From an uncultured Clostridia bacterium (GTDB lineage: Bacteria > Bacillota > Clostridia > Christensenellales > Borkfalkiaceae), in contig CAUHGY010000013.1 in NCBI GenBank assembly GCA_959605945.1, positions 1-32,613 of the forward strand: 32,613 bases of DNA, read 5' to 3'. Position 1 is the first letter of the stretch; the number at the start of each line of letters is the position of its first letter. The position numbers and the translations under genes were made by a program. Below, piece by piece: positions 1-7,746 of the stretch. The notes beneath the pieces are model-generated. The model searched no databases and had not been told where the DNA came from. It worked only from the letters and a program-made list of their open reading frames with translations.

Positions 1-1030
1 TCCGGGGGATAAAGCCGCAGCAGAGAAGTTTAAGGAGATAAACGAAGCCAACGAAGTGCTTTCGGATGAAAAGAAACGCAAGCAGTATGATTTTCAGCAG
101 GAACATCCCGAGATGGGAAATGCGGGCGGTTTCGGCGGTTTCGGCGGCGCAGGCGGTTTCGGCGGGTTTGAAGATATTTTCGGCGATATATTCGGCGGTT
201 TCGGCGGAACGCGTCAGCGCGCGCAGACCAAGACCAAAGGCGATGATATTCAGCTTGAACTTTCTTTGAGTTTTCTCGACGCCGCCAAGGGCTGCCGCAG
301 AGAGATAGTTTATACTCACAACGAACCGTGCGCTGCGTGCAAGGGCACAGGCGCCAAGAACGGCACTGCATACAAGACGTGCGAAAAGTGCGGCGGTACA
401 GGTCAGGTGCAGTATACTACGAGCAACGGTTTTTTCCGTTCGGTTTCTGTTCGCCCCTGCGACGAGTGTAAGGGCACGGGCAAAAAGATAATAGAACCGT
501 GCCGCGAATGCTCGGGTAAAGGCTATAACCGAAACAAAACCAAACTTGTGGTCGATATACCGGCGGGAGCGGATACCGGAAGCTACATAAGAAAAGTCGG
601 CTTCGGCGAAGCGAGCGTCAACGGCGGCGCCGCGGGCGATCTTATTATAGTAATGAAAGTCGAACCGAGTAAAATATTCCGCCGTAAACAGTTTGATCTG
701 TACGTAGAAGTTCCCGTCAGTTTCAAAACTGCAGCGATGGGCGGAAAAGTCAAAGTCCCGCTCATTGACGAAACAATGGACTATACGATTCCGGAAGGCA
801 CGCAGAGCGGCAAAATATTTTTTGTGCGCGGTAAAGGCATCAAGACATCGCGCGGTACGGGAGATCTGTATATCACGGTAAAAGTGGAAGTACCCGAAAA
901 ACTTTCGAGAGAGCAGAAGAAAATTCTCGACAGTCTCGACGACGCCACGGATATAAAACAATGTCCTTCCATGCGGCAGTATAAAGACAATATAGAAGCC
1001 ATGTACGGTAAAAATCCCTATGCAAAATAA
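1..1030 (+). CDS. dnaJ: Chaperone protein DnaJ (5' truncated by window edge)
   Basis: This is the co-chaperone that delivers unfolded proteins to DnaK and stimulates its ATPase in the cytoplasm. The reading frame is open from base 2, so the true start, most of the J domain and its HPD motif lie outside the window; about 343 residues remain of a usual 370-390. What is visible is the end of the J domain (NEANEVLSDEKKRKQYD), then a Gly/Phe-rich linker with repeated GGFGG units, then four zinc-binding CxxCxGxG repeats (CAACKGTG, CEKCGGTG, CDECKGTG, CRECSGKG), then the two beta-sandwich substrate domains. All eight zinc cysteines are present. The next gene starts two bases after the stop, so this is the upstream part of an operon with prmA and mtaB, a common Bacillota arrangement. 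An internal GTG at 56 is not the start. Confidence 0.97.
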   Translation, partial: PGDKAAAEKFKEINEANEVLSDEKKRKQYDFQQEHPEMGNAGGFGGFGGAGGFGGFEDIFGDIFGGFGGTRQRAQTKTKGDDIQLELSLSFLDAAKGCRREIVYTHNEPCAACKGTGAKNGTAYKTCEKCGGTGQVQYTTSNGFFRSVSVRPCDECKGTGKKIIEPCRECSGKGYNRNKTKLVVDIPAGADTGSYIRKVGFGEASVNGGAAGDLIIVMKVEPSKIFRRKQFDLYVEVPVSFKTAAMGGKVKVPLIDETMDYTIPEGTQSGKIFFVRGKGIKTSRGTGDLYITVKVEVPEKLSREQKKILDSLDDATDIKQCPSMRQYKDNIEAMYGKNPYAK

Positions 1031-1032
1031 AT

Positions 1033-1965
1033 ATGAGTAAATTTATCGAACTTTCGGTGTATACGACGCACATCGGCGGAGATCTGGTTGCTGACGTCAT
1101 GTGGAATTATACGCAGTCGGGCGTGGTTATAAACGACGTCGAAGACGTCATTGCGCTTGCGCGCGACGGCAAAGCATGGGACTATGCAGACGAAAAGATT
1201 TTTTCTGCAGACAAAACAGTTATAGTAAAAGCCTATTTTTCCGTTGATAATGCGGATGATTTAAAAAAAGCCGTCCGCGATCTCGAGAACCTCAAAAAGA
1301 CAAGCCCGCTCGATCTCGGTTCGCTCGAAACCGTGCGGCGGGAAATCGACGGTGACTTATGGCGCACTCAGTGGAAAGAACATTTCAGACCGCTACATAT
1401 AGGTAAAACGGTAGTCGTCCCTGAGTGGATAAAATATGAGCCGCAGGCGGATGAAAAAATAGTTTTGCTCGATTCCAACATGGCGTTTGGCACCGGCGAA
1501 CACGAAACTACGTCGATGTGCGTCGAGTTTTTACAAAAATACGTAAAAAGCGGCGATACCGTGCTCGATGTGGGGTGCGGCAGCGGTATTCTCGGCATCA
1601 CGGCGGCGAAATGCGGGGCAAAAAGGGTTGTGATGACAGATTTGGACGAATGCGCTGTCGCCGCAGCAAGGCATAACGTGCAGCTCAACGGACTTGAAAA
1701 TTGCGAAATATATCTTAAAAATCTGCTTGACGACAATACCGTCAAAGGCGACGTTATCGCCTGCAATATCATGGCAGAAGTGCTTGTCGCCTTCGCTCCG
1801 CATATAGGCAAAAATCTCAACGCCGGCGGCGTGATAATCCTCAGCGGTATTCTTGCCGACAGGCTCGAGAAGGTCAAAACGGCATACGTTGAAGCCGGGT
1901 TTGAATTTAAGGAACAGAAAATACGCGGCGAATGGGCGGCGCTGGCGATGCGGGGCGCACTATGA
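1033..1965 (+). CDS. prmA: Ribosomal protein L11 methyltransferase
   Basis: This SAM-dependent enzyme trimethylates lysines and the N-terminus of ribosomal protein L11. The 310-residue length is normal. The N-terminal half carries the L11-recognition region with the family sequences WRTQWKEHF and FGTGEHETT. The SAM site is VLDVGCGSGILGI from about residue 177, and the NIMAEVL segment further on corresponds to the NIxxxxL motif seen after the acceptor loop in this family. The ATG at 1033 lies two bases after the dnaJ stop, with no separate strong ribosome site, which suggests coupled translation. The last bases overlap the start of mtaB in an ATGA arrangement. Identification is strong because sequence and operon position (dnaJ-prmA-MTase-like) agree. 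Confidence 0.96.
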   Translation: MSKFIELSVYTTHIGGDLVADVMWNYTQSGVVINDVEDVIALARDGKAWDYADEKIFSADKTVIVKAYFSVDNADDLKKAVRDLENLKKTSPLDLGSLETVRREIDGDLWRTQWKEHFRPLHIGKTVVVPEWIKYEPQADEKIVLLDSNMAFGTGEHETTSMCVEFLQKYVKSGDTVLDVGCGSGILGITAAKCGAKRVVMTDLDECAVAAARHNVQLNGLENCEIYLKNLLDDNTVKGDVIACNIMAEVLVAFAPHIGKNLNAGGVIILSGILADRLEKVKTAYVEAGFEFKEQKIRGEWAALAMRGAL

Positions 1966-3215
1966 AAGCCGTTGTTTTTACGCTCGGATGCAAAGTCAAC
2001 GAGTGCGAGAGCGATTCTTTAATTTACGGACTTTCCCGAATGGGTTACGAGGTGTCCGACAAGCTTGAAAAAGCCGACGTTTATATAGTCAACACATGCG
2101 CCGTGACGGCAGAAGCCGAAAAAAAATCCCGACAGACGGTCAGCAGAATAAATAAACTCAATTCCGAGGCGCCGATAATATTCACCGGATGCGCATCGCA
2201 GAAAAACCCGCAGGCGTTTATAGATAAGCCCAATGTCAGACTTGTTACCGGAACTTACGCCAAAAACGACATACTTCTTGCCCTGAACGGTGCGGACGTA
2301 AATGTTTGCGGCATACATATTTCAGAGCACGGCAAGCATTTCGAAGAGTTGTTGCCGTCAAAATCGCTCCGCACCAGGACGTATATAAAAGTGCAGGACG
2401 GGTGCGACAATTTTTGCAGTTACTGCATAGTTCCGTATCTTCGCGGACGCAGCCGCAGCCGCGATCCCGAAAAAGTTATCGGAGAGATAGAGCGCCTTGC
2501 CCCCAGGGAAGCCGTTATTAACGGCATAAATCTCTCGGCTTACGATTACGGCGGTAGGGGACTGTCCGGTCTTATAGAGATGTTGGGCAGCGTTGACTGC
2601 CGCATCAGATTGGGCTCTTTGGAGGTAGGCGTCATAGACGATAAATTTCTTTCCGCGCTCGGAAGGCTGAAAGATTTTGCCGAACATTTTCATCTCTCGC
2701 TGCAATCGGGTTCGGACAGTGTGTTGAAAGACATGAACCGTCGTTATACGGCAGAAGAATATCTTGAAAAAGTGCGGCTTATCCGATCGTATTTTCCTGA
2801 TGCCGGCATCACAACAGATATCATCGCGGGATTCCCGACGGAGAGCGATAAGGACTTTGAGAATACGCTTGCAGTGATAGATCAAGCCGCTTTTTCGGAT
2901 ATCCATCCGTTTACTTTCAGCATGAGAAGCGGCACGTCGGCGTATAGCATGAAAGATCTTCCGCACGACATAAAGAAAAAACGCCTTGTAAAACTTCTCG
3001 AAAAAAAAACGCAGTGTAAAGCTGCGTTCATAGCCGCGCAGTGCGGGAAAATTCAGCGGTTTTTATGCGAAGAATTTACCGACGGCTTTTTCGAGGGGTA
3101 TTCGGGCAACTATATAAGGCTGTACGCAAAAGATCGGATAAGCGTCGGAGAAATGCGGCGCGCCGAGATTGTTTCGCCTTTCAAAGACGGCGCTTTGGTG
3201 CGTATAGTCGATTAA
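1962..3215 (+). CDS. mtaB: tRNA t6A37 methylthiotransferase MtaB
   Basis: This radical-SAM enzyme converts t6A at position 37 of ANN-decoding tRNAs to ms2t6A. The N-terminal UPF0004 domain has its three cluster cysteines, in LGCKVNECES (Cys10), NTCAV and TGCASQ. The radical-SAM CxxxCxxC is CDNFCSYC at residues 148-155, followed by the typical IVPYLRGRSRSR. The last 65 or so residues resemble a short TRAM-like RNA-binding tail. I chose ATG 1962 because it forms an ATGA overlap with the prmA stop and begins with MKAVVFTLGCK, the family's usual N-terminus; an in-frame ATG at 1932 lies inside prmA and would add 10 unrelated residues. Length is 417 residues, normal for MtaB/YqeV. The RimO and MiaB relatives fit less well because the signature GCKVNECES is MtaB-like. 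Confidence 0.93.
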   Translation: MKAVVFTLGCKVNECESDSLIYGLSRMGYEVSDKLEKADVYIVNTCAVTAEAEKKSRQTVSRINKLNSEAPIIFTGCASQKNPQAFIDKPNVRLVTGTYAKNDILLALNGADVNVCGIHISEHGKHFEELLPSKSLRTRTYIKVQDGCDNFCSYCIVPYLRGRSRSRDPEKVIGEIERLAPREAVINGINLSAYDYGGRGLSGLIEMLGSVDCRIRLGSLEVGVIDDKFLSALGRLKDFAEHFHLSLQSGSDSVLKDMNRRYTAEEYLEKVRLIRSYFPDAGITTDIIAGFPTESDKDFENTLAVIDQAAFSDIHPFTFSMRSGTSAYSMKDLPHDIKKKRLVKLLEKKTQCKAAFIAAQCGKIQRFLCEEFTDGFFEGYSGNYIRLYAKDRISVGEMRRAEIVSPFKDGALVRIVD

Positions 3216-3241
3216 AAATTCGAATTTAAAGGAGAAACGCT

Positions 3242-3583
3242 ATGAATGATTGTCTTTTCTGCAAAATGATTTCGGGTGAAATTCCGACCGACAAGGTCTA
3301 CGAGGACGGGGATATGATAATTATAAAAGACATCGCCCCCAAAGCCGCAAATCATTTTCTCTGCATTCCCAAATCGCATTTTAAGCTGCTTTCCGAAATG
3401 GATGAAAAGCAGAGCGAAATGTTAAAACGCTGTTTTATAAAAATACCGCAGCTGGAAAAAGAACTGGGTTTATCGGGCGGTTACCGCCTGGTAATAAATC
3501 AGGGCGACGATGCGGGGCAGACCGTTTTTCACCTGCACATACATATTCTGTCCGGGCAGAAAATGGGATGGACTCCGGCATAA
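3242..3583 (+). CDS. HIT-family (histidine triad) nucleotide-binding protein
   Basis: This is a small HIT protein of the HinT branch, which hydrolyses purine nucleoside phosphoramidates or related adenylates in the cytoplasm. The histidine triad is HLHIHIL with His97, His99 and His101. The N-terminal CLFCKMISGEIP has the CxxC and the family's usual opening, and the Gly-Trp near the C-terminus is also typical. Length is 113 residues, as expected. It starts 26 bases after mtaB behind a good ribosome site (AAAGGAGAAACGCT before ATG), so it is the probable last gene of the dnaJ operon. The exact physiological substrate cannot be told from sequence. Confidence 0.95.
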   Translation: MNDCLFCKMISGEIPTDKVYEDGDMIIIKDIAPKAANHFLCIPKSHFKLLSEMDEKQSEMLKRCFIKIPQLEKELGLSGGYRLVINQGDDAGQTVFHLHIHILSGQKMGWTPA

Positions 3584-3737
3584 AGAGACCGCTTATACAG
3601 TTATTGATTTAACGCGTGATCGATTGCCAAGGGCTATGTCTTGCGCGATAAGTATTAATTTGAAAGATAAAAAGCAAAGCAGTAAATTTCAAAATATCTT
3701 TCGTTTAAAAGAATGTCGGAGGAATAAAAACACTGTT

Positions 3738-3780
3738 TTTCCGTGCGCACCGATTGCCGTGCGCGCGGAAATTTTATATT
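3738..3780 (+). terminator. Probable rho-independent terminator after the dnaJ-HIT operon
   Basis: The arms 3739-3750 and 3759-3770 pair over 12 bp (one T-G wobble, extendable by one A-T pair) around an 8-base loop, followed by TTTTATATT. It lies about 155 bases after the HIT stop, which is rather far, and the T tract is interrupted, so the assignment to this operon is moderate. Confidence 0.5.
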
Positions 3781-3830
3781 CAGCCGTTTTGTGCCGACGT
3801 TTCCGGTCGCGTAAAACACAATTTAGGCGT

Positions 3831-3876
3831 TGCCGCGCCGCGGATACGGTCGGGGAAGACCGTCCGCGGCGCGGCA
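3831..3876. repeat. Very stable GC-rich inverted repeat (hairpin)
   Basis: Arms 3831-3851 and 3858-3876 are complementary over 19 bp, with a two-base TA bulge in the left arm and a GGGGAA loop. The arms are almost entirely G and C. There is no T tract on either side on either strand, so it does not look like a normal terminator. It sits in the gene-free stretch 3584-4009, in which I see no credible coding sequence; long open frames there are random or antisense. It could be part of a structured RNA, a transcription boundary or a dispersed palindromic element. Confidence 0.6.
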
Positions 3877-4009
3877 TGGCTATTAAACATTTTCTCAAAC
3901 GCGTTCGTCAAAAGCCTGTAAATAAAATGCGCTTCGGTTTTTTGCGCCTGCGGTATGATCTGTCCGTGCGCGTATTTTTTTATTTACGGAAAATCGGAAA
4001 AACGGGTAT

Positions 4010-4213
4010 TCAGAGTTTTTCTCTTCCGAGAATGTAATCGGTCGTTTCGTCGTAAAAATCGGCAAGCGCGCATATTATTTCCAGCGACGGTTCGCGTTGA
4101 TCGTTTTCGTAACGGCAGTAAGCCTGCCGTGAAATATTGAGAAACGCGGCAAGGTCGTTTTGAGTGAGTTTTCTGTCTTTTCTCAGTTTTATAAGATTTG
4201 CTCCGATTTTCAT
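4010..4213 (-). CDS. Small XRE-family HTH transcriptional regulator
   Basis: This 67-residue protein is little more than a Cro/C1-type helix-turn-helix. The core is LIKLRKDRKLTQNDLAAFLN, then the recognition helix ISRQAYCRYENDQREPS, then ICALADFYDETTDYILGR, which is the common C-terminal end of this family. There is no additional sensory domain. On the minus strand the ATG follows GGGAGAATT, a usable ribosome site. It is transcribed away from the DUF2752/TM2 pair, and the space between holds a consensus promoter for that pair overlaid with palindromes (see 4305-4357). The inference is a local repressor of the membrane pair and perhaps of itself. What inactivates it is unknown. Confidence 0.9.
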   Translation of the reverse strand: MKIGANLIKLRKDRKLTQNDLAAFLNISRQAYCRYENDQREPSLEIICALADFYDETTDYILGREKL

Positions 4214-4294
4214 AATTCTCCCGTCTGTTTTAAAGCAGTTTTTTTATATATCCGCAGAAAATAGCTTTTTGCGGCAGAAATATATGACTTTTTA

Positions 4295-4323
4295 TTGACA
4301 TATTACCATTTTGGTGCTATACT
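4295..4323 (+). promoter_or_regulatory. SigA promoter of the DUF2752/TM2 pair
   Basis: TTGACA at 4295-4300 and TATACT at 4318-4323 are separated by exactly 17 bases. This is close to the vegetative consensus, so the promoter should be strong unless repressed. The expected start site, near 4330, falls inside the palindrome 4325-4357. Confidence 0.85.
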
Positions 4324-4357
4324 ATTCCAAAAAGCACCAAAATGGTGCTTTTTGGAA
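4305..4357. promoter_or_regulatory. Double palindromic operator over the promoter
   Basis: The palindromic core ACCATTTTGGT lies in the spacer between -35 and -10 (4305-4315, with GC following). Its complement-symmetric partner GCACCAAAATGGTGC sits just after the -10, inside a perfect 14-bp inverted repeat with a 5-base centre (4325-4357). Two copies of the same site, one in the spacer and one at the start point, are the classic layout for repression by an XRE dimer pair. The adjacent XRE gene (4010-4213) is the obvious candidate regulator. The inverted repeat could also fold as an RNA hairpin near the 5' end of the message. Confidence 0.75.
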
Positions 4358-4426
4358 CGTCGTCGATTAACGCCGTCTGATGACCTGCGGTTCGTAACGT
4401 CAATATTTTGATTTAAAGATCGGTCG

Positions 4427-4876
4427 TTGTGCCTGCCGACATTATTGCCGACAGTTTTTATATATTATATCTTTGTCATGATTGCAGCGAAAAAAGGAAA
4501 AAACCGTAAATGCCCGGAAGAGCCCGGAATCTATGTTAAAAAGAGCCGTGCGGCAGAGTGGATAAAAACCGACGCAAAACTTCTTGCCGTAGCCGCGGTA
4601 TATTATTTAATTCTGTTTATTGCGGGGGAAAGTTGCCTGATAAAGTCTATAACAGGCAGAGAATGTCCGTGCTGCGGCATGACGAGAGCGCTTATTTCGC
4701 TATTAAAAGGAGATATTTACGGCTACGCGGTTTATAATCCGCTGGCCCTTCCCGTCGCAGCCGGTATTTACTTCAATTTACACGCAGGAAAAGGCAAATT
4801 TAAAACTTTTACGGATATCTTCACCGCGATTACTGCGGTTTTGGTGTTCGCAAGGTATATAAACTATTTATTTTAA
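4427..4876 (+). CDS. DUF2752 membrane protein
   Basis: This is a small integral membrane protein of the DUF2752 family, function unknown. The family signature is clear: CPCCGMTRALISLLKGD followed by AVYNPLALPV. Hydrophobic segments flank it (LLAVAAVYYLILFIA before, and IFTAITAVLVFARYINYLF at the C-terminus), suggesting three helices, plus a possible fourth at the N-terminus. The start is uncertain. TTG 4427 includes a hydrophobic N-terminal segment; ATG 4478 gives a 132-residue product; neither has a convincing ribosome site. It begins about 100 bases after the operator-controlled promoter and is followed after 14 bases by a TM2-domain gene. DUF2752 and TM2 proteins often occur side by side, which supports a joint membrane role. 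Confidence 0.85.
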   Translation: MCLPTLLPTVFIYYIFVMIAAKKGKNRKCPEEPGIYVKKSRAAEWIKTDAKLLAVAAVYYLILFIAGESCLIKSITGRECPCCGMTRALISLLKGDIYGYAVYNPLALPVAAGIYFNLHAGKGKFKTFTDIFTAITAVLVFARYINYLF

Positions 4877-4890
4877 GGAGAAAGTCGCAA

Positions 4891-5226
4891 ATGACACAAG
4901 AAAAGGTAGATATGTACATTATGTCTAACTCAAAGTACTTCCCGTCGGAAAGCATTCCGCTTATCAAGGAAAAAATGCTTTCCGCAGATGAAAGCAGATA
5001 TGCTATGATTCAGGCCGCGGAACTCAAAGACCCCACGACAATAATGATAGTCTCTGTGTTGCTCGGTTCGTTGGGCGTAGACCGTTTCATGCTGGGAGAT
5101 ACGGGAATAGGGGTTTTGAAACTTCTGACCGGCGGGGTTTGCGGTATACTTACAATTATCGACTGGTTTACGGTGATGAAAAAGGCGAGAGAGAAAAACA
5201 GAGATAAACTTTTAAGCATTTTATAA
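4891..5226 (+). CDS. TM2-domain membrane protein
   Basis: This 111-residue protein has a soluble, charged N-terminal half of about 50 residues and a C-terminal TM2 domain. The TM2 domain has two hydrophobic helices (TIMIVSVLLGSLGVDRF and GVLKLLTGGVCGILTIID) joined by the family's short turn with DRFMLGD, ending in the conserved DWF. The basic tail (MKKAREKNRDK) should be cytoplasmic. A strong ribosome site (AAGGAGAAAGTCGCAA before ATG) fixes the start. It is the second gene after the XRE-controlled promoter and forms a pair with the DUF2752 protein. Its biochemical function is unknown. Confidence 0.9.
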   Translation: MTQEKVDMYIMSNSKYFPSESIPLIKEKMLSADESRYAMIQAAELKDPTTIMIVSVLLGSLGVDRFMLGDTGIGVLKLLTGGVCGILTIIDWFTVMKKAREKNRDKLLSIL

Positions 5227-5330
5227 AAATCATCCGCATCAGGCCGCTGACGTGCGAATATTGCGATAAAGCCGAAATGCATCAAATTATCAGAAAAGCA
5301 AATTACACAGATTAAATTTTATTTCGGGCG

Positions 5331-5366
5331 CTTTTCCCCGCACGTTTTGTAACGGGCGGGGAAAAG
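5331..5366. repeat. 11-bp perfect inverted repeat after the TM2 gene
   Basis: CTTTTCCCCGC at 5331-5341 is repeated in reverse complement at 5356-5366, with a 14-base loop. No T tract follows on the plus strand, so it is at best an atypical terminator for the DUF2752/TM2 transcript. Confidence 0.5.
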
Positions 5367-5390
5367 TTATGTAATAAAGATAATTTTTCG

Positions 5391-5488
5391 GATGGAAAAA
5401 TTCGGATGGAGAAATTCGGATGGAAAAATTCTGATGGAAAAATTCTGATGGAAAAATTCTGATGGAAAAATTCTGATGGAAAAATTCT
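5391..5488. repeat. 14-bp tandem repeat, seven copies
   Basis: Seven head-to-tail copies of GATGGAAAAATTC plus G or T fill 98 bases without gaps. The first two units end in G and the last five in T, and unit 2 has one A-to-G change, so the array appears to have grown by copying the T-ending version. The unit length is not a multiple of three and no gene crosses it. The rest of the gene-free stretch 5227-5774 holds only the inverted repeat at 5331-5366, AT-rich sequence and the promoter at 5704-5732. Confidence 0.95.
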
Positions 5489-5703
5489 GCGCGGTATGTT
5501 TGACCGCTTTAATTAATTACCGCATCGGCATAAATCTAATTAATATTTAAAACAGCTTATTTTTAAAATAATTGTTACCGACGCGACGGCAATTCCCGTG
5601 CCGAAAGCACTTTGAATTTTTAAAAGCATGATAGATTTATTTTAACGATAAAGCATTTTTCGCGTTGGTAAACCCTGCAAAGACCCTTAAAAAGCAAAAT
5701 CCG

Positions 5704-5732
5704 TTGACAAAACGCTTTAGCGCCGCTAAAAT
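5704..5732 (+). promoter_or_regulatory. SigA promoter of the NSS transporter gene
   Basis: TTGACA at 5704-5709, a 17-base spacer and TAAAAT at 5727-5732. It lies about 40 bases before the ribosome site of the transporter gene. Confidence 0.8.
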
Positions 5733-5774
5733 ATATAAGATACGAAATCACACACTTGTACAGGAGAAACGGTT

Positions 5775-7346
5775 TTGGAAAAAACTAAAAAGAGAAACGG
5801 GTTTGCGAGCGGTATCGGATTCATACTCGCAGCGGCGGGCTCGGCGATAGGACTGGGCAATTTATGGAGTTTTCCTTATAAGACGAGCGCGAACGGCGGC
5901 GCAGCGTTCGTGCTGCTTTATATATTGAGCGCGGCGGTTATCGGTTCCATAGTCATGATAGCCGAAATTTATCTCGGCAAACGTTCGCAGGCAAATCCGG
6001 TAACCGCATATAAAAACACCCGTAAAAGTTTGGGCTGGCTGGGGCTTTTTGCTATTATAATACCTTTTTTCATAATATGCTATTATTCTGTTCTCGGCGG
6101 CTATACGGTCAAGTTTACCTTGAATTCTTTCAACCGCAATTCCGAGATTCTCACGTCTTTTACGGGAAATATAGGAGAAGTTATCGTATACACGGCGATT
6201 TTTATGGTGCTTGCGCTTACCGTCGTCATGGCGGGCATCAAGAACGGCATTGAAAAAGTTTCAAAGATTCTGATGCCTGCGCTGTTTATAATACTTTTTG
6301 CAATCGCTGTTTACAGTCTGTGTCTCGGCGAAGGGGTGGCCGAGGGATTGAATTATTATCTTAATCCTGATTTTTCAGCGCTCGGTTTCGAAGGAGTGCT
6401 TGCCGCGATGAGCCAGGCGTTTTTCTCGCTGTCGCTCGGAATGGGAATAATCGTAAGTTACGGCTCTTATGCCGGCAAGGAAGTAAAAGTGGGAAAATCG
6501 GTTGCCATGATCTGCCTGTTCGATACGCTTGTGGCGCTGTTTGCAGGGCTTGCCATTTTTCCCGCAATATATCATTATCAGGCGGTTGCGGGGGCAGAGC
6601 TTCCCGATCACGGACTGTTATTGCTGTTTTCTTCTCTGCCGCTGGTGTTCGACAATCTCGGGGCATTAGGTCAGACGGTTTCGTTTTTGTTTTTCGGAAT
6701 GGTGGTTATAGCGGCGCTGACTTCTGTAATATCTCTTCTCGAAGTGGTCACGCAGTTTGCGATACAGAAGTTCAGGATCAACAGAAAAAAAGCTATTCTC
6801 ATTGTGGCTGCTTTAAGTTTTGCTCTGTCGGTGCCGATAGGGATATCTCTCGGTTTCGATATCGGCGGAAAAGATATTATGAAAATCTGCGGAGAAAACT
6901 GGCTTGATTTTTTCGACAAGGTCACGAATGTTGTATTAATGCCGCTCTGTGCGTTGGGATCATGCGCGGCGTTGGGTTGGGGAATTCTGAAACCGAAGAA
7001 AAGAAGCGATATTTTCAACCCCGTGTTTTTGTATAGAACGCTTGACGAGGAAGGGCTTAAACTGGGTCGGTTCGGAAAATTTTTCGCGGTTATGGTAAAA
7101 TATGTCACGCCTCTGTTGATTCTTTTGGTGGAGATCTTCGGGGTCGCGGACATTATATTTCCGAAGACAGACGGGGCGAGAACGTTTGATTTGAATGGTC
7201 TCGGAATAGTGTTGACTGCGTGTGCTCTGCTGATCATAGCCGTTGCCGTGTATTTCATATTTTTCTGTAACAAGAATACCGGTTGCAACGACGATGAACA
7301 TAAATATGAAAAAAGGGAATCTGAAAACGGCGAATTTGTCGCCTGA
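5775..7346 (+). CDS. Sodium-dependent transporter, NSS/SNF family
   Basis: This is a cytoplasmic-membrane Na+ symporter, in bacteria usually for amino acids or related small molecules. The N-terminal helix has the family signature GSAIGLGNLWSFPYKTSANG, with the unwound substrate and sodium-binding segment GLGNLWSFPY, followed by GGAAFVLLY. About eleven to twelve hydrophobic helices follow over 523 residues, with the typical FFSLSLGMGIIVSYGSY in the middle (TM6 region) and a short charged C-terminal tail. Start: TTG 5775 is chosen because the AGGAGA ribosome site lies 7 to 8 bases before it and the next residues (EKTKKRNGFASGIGF) match the usual N-terminus. It appears to be a single-gene unit with its own promoter. 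The substrate cannot be read from the sequence. Confidence 0.93.
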   Translation: MEKTKKRNGFASGIGFILAAAGSAIGLGNLWSFPYKTSANGGAAFVLLYILSAAVIGSIVMIAEIYLGKRSQANPVTAYKNTRKSLGWLGLFAIIIPFFIICYYSVLGGYTVKFTLNSFNRNSEILTSFTGNIGEVIVYTAIFMVLALTVVMAGIKNGIEKVSKILMPALFIILFAIAVYSLCLGEGVAEGLNYYLNPDFSALGFEGVLAAMSQAFFSLSLGMGIIVSYGSYAGKEVKVGKSVAMICLFDTLVALFAGLAIFPAIYHYQAVAGAELPDHGLLLLFSSLPLVFDNLGALGQTVSFLFFGMVVIAALTSVISLLEVVTQFAIQKFRINRKKAILIVAALSFALSVPIGISLGFDIGGKDIMKICGENWLDFFDKVTNVVLMPLCALGSCAALGWGILKPKKRSDIFNPVFLYRTLDEEGLKLGRFGKFFAVMVKYVTPLLILLVEIFGVADIIFPKTDGARTFDLNGLGIVLTACALLIIAVAVYFIFFCNKNTGCNDDEHKYEKRESENGEFVA

Positions 7347-7472
7347 TGCTGTCTTTTTCGGTCTGCCGCGGGGAAATTTTGTCTTAAAGTGTCGGAAAAA
7401 GTATCCTGATGCGTAAATTTTTTCCGAAATTCAAAATAAATAAAAAAATTTTCTTAAAATTGTTAAAATCGT

Positions 7473-7501
7473 TTGACAAATACAGGCGATACAATTATAC
7501 T
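7473..7501 (+). promoter_or_regulatory. SigA promoter of rpsU
   Basis: TTGACA at 7473-7478, a 17-base spacer and TATACT at 7496-7501; about 40 bases before the ribosome site AAAGGAGGGTG. The strength fits a ribosomal protein gene. Confidence 0.85.
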
Positions 7502-7557
7502 TATTATCGTTCGCTTAGAATAATAACGGTCGGGAAGACAAAGGAGGGTGAAATGGA

Positions 7558-7737
7558 ATGTCCACAGTAAGAGTCGGAGAGAATGAAAATCTTGACAGCG
7601 CACTGCGCCGTTTTAAGAGAAAATGTTCGCGTGACGGCATAATCGGAGATTTGCGCAAAAGGGAGCATTACGAGAAACCTTCCGTAAAAAGAAAGAAAAA
7701 GTCCGAGGCCGCAAGAAAGAGAAGTATCAAAGGATAA
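7558..7737 (+). CDS. rpsU: 30S ribosomal protein S21
   Basis: This 59-residue protein belongs to the small ribosomal subunit and helps with 16S rRNA 3'-end positioning during initiation. The sequence runs MSTVRVGENENLDSALRRFK, then RKCSRDGIIGDLRKREHYEKP, then a lysine/arginine-rich tail (VKRKKKSEAARKRS). This is the S21 pattern: VxxxExxxxALRRFKRK, then a helical basic tail. The start ATG 7558 follows a near-perfect AAAGGAGGGTGAAATGGA; the nearby ATG 7553 opens only a five-codon frame. Just under 60 codons long, it is easily missed by gene calling with length cut-offs. A SigA promoter precedes it and a strong terminator follows, so it is probably transcribed alone or with partial read-through into the next gene. 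Confidence 0.95.
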   Translation: MSTVRVGENENLDSALRRFKRKCSRDGIIGDLRKREHYEKPSVKRKKKSEAARKRSIKG

Positions 7738-7746
7738 AATCTAAAG

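Noticed and set aside
3510..4037. Long plus-strand open frame of 175 codons overlapping the HIT gene
   Set aside because: It begins inside the HIT gene, is Arg/Phe-rich without domain pattern, runs through two hairpins and ends over the XRE gene on the opposite strand; it has no ribosome site.
5391..5488. Tandem repeat as a CRISPR array
   Set aside because: The 14-bp units are contiguous with no spacers and no cas genes are present.
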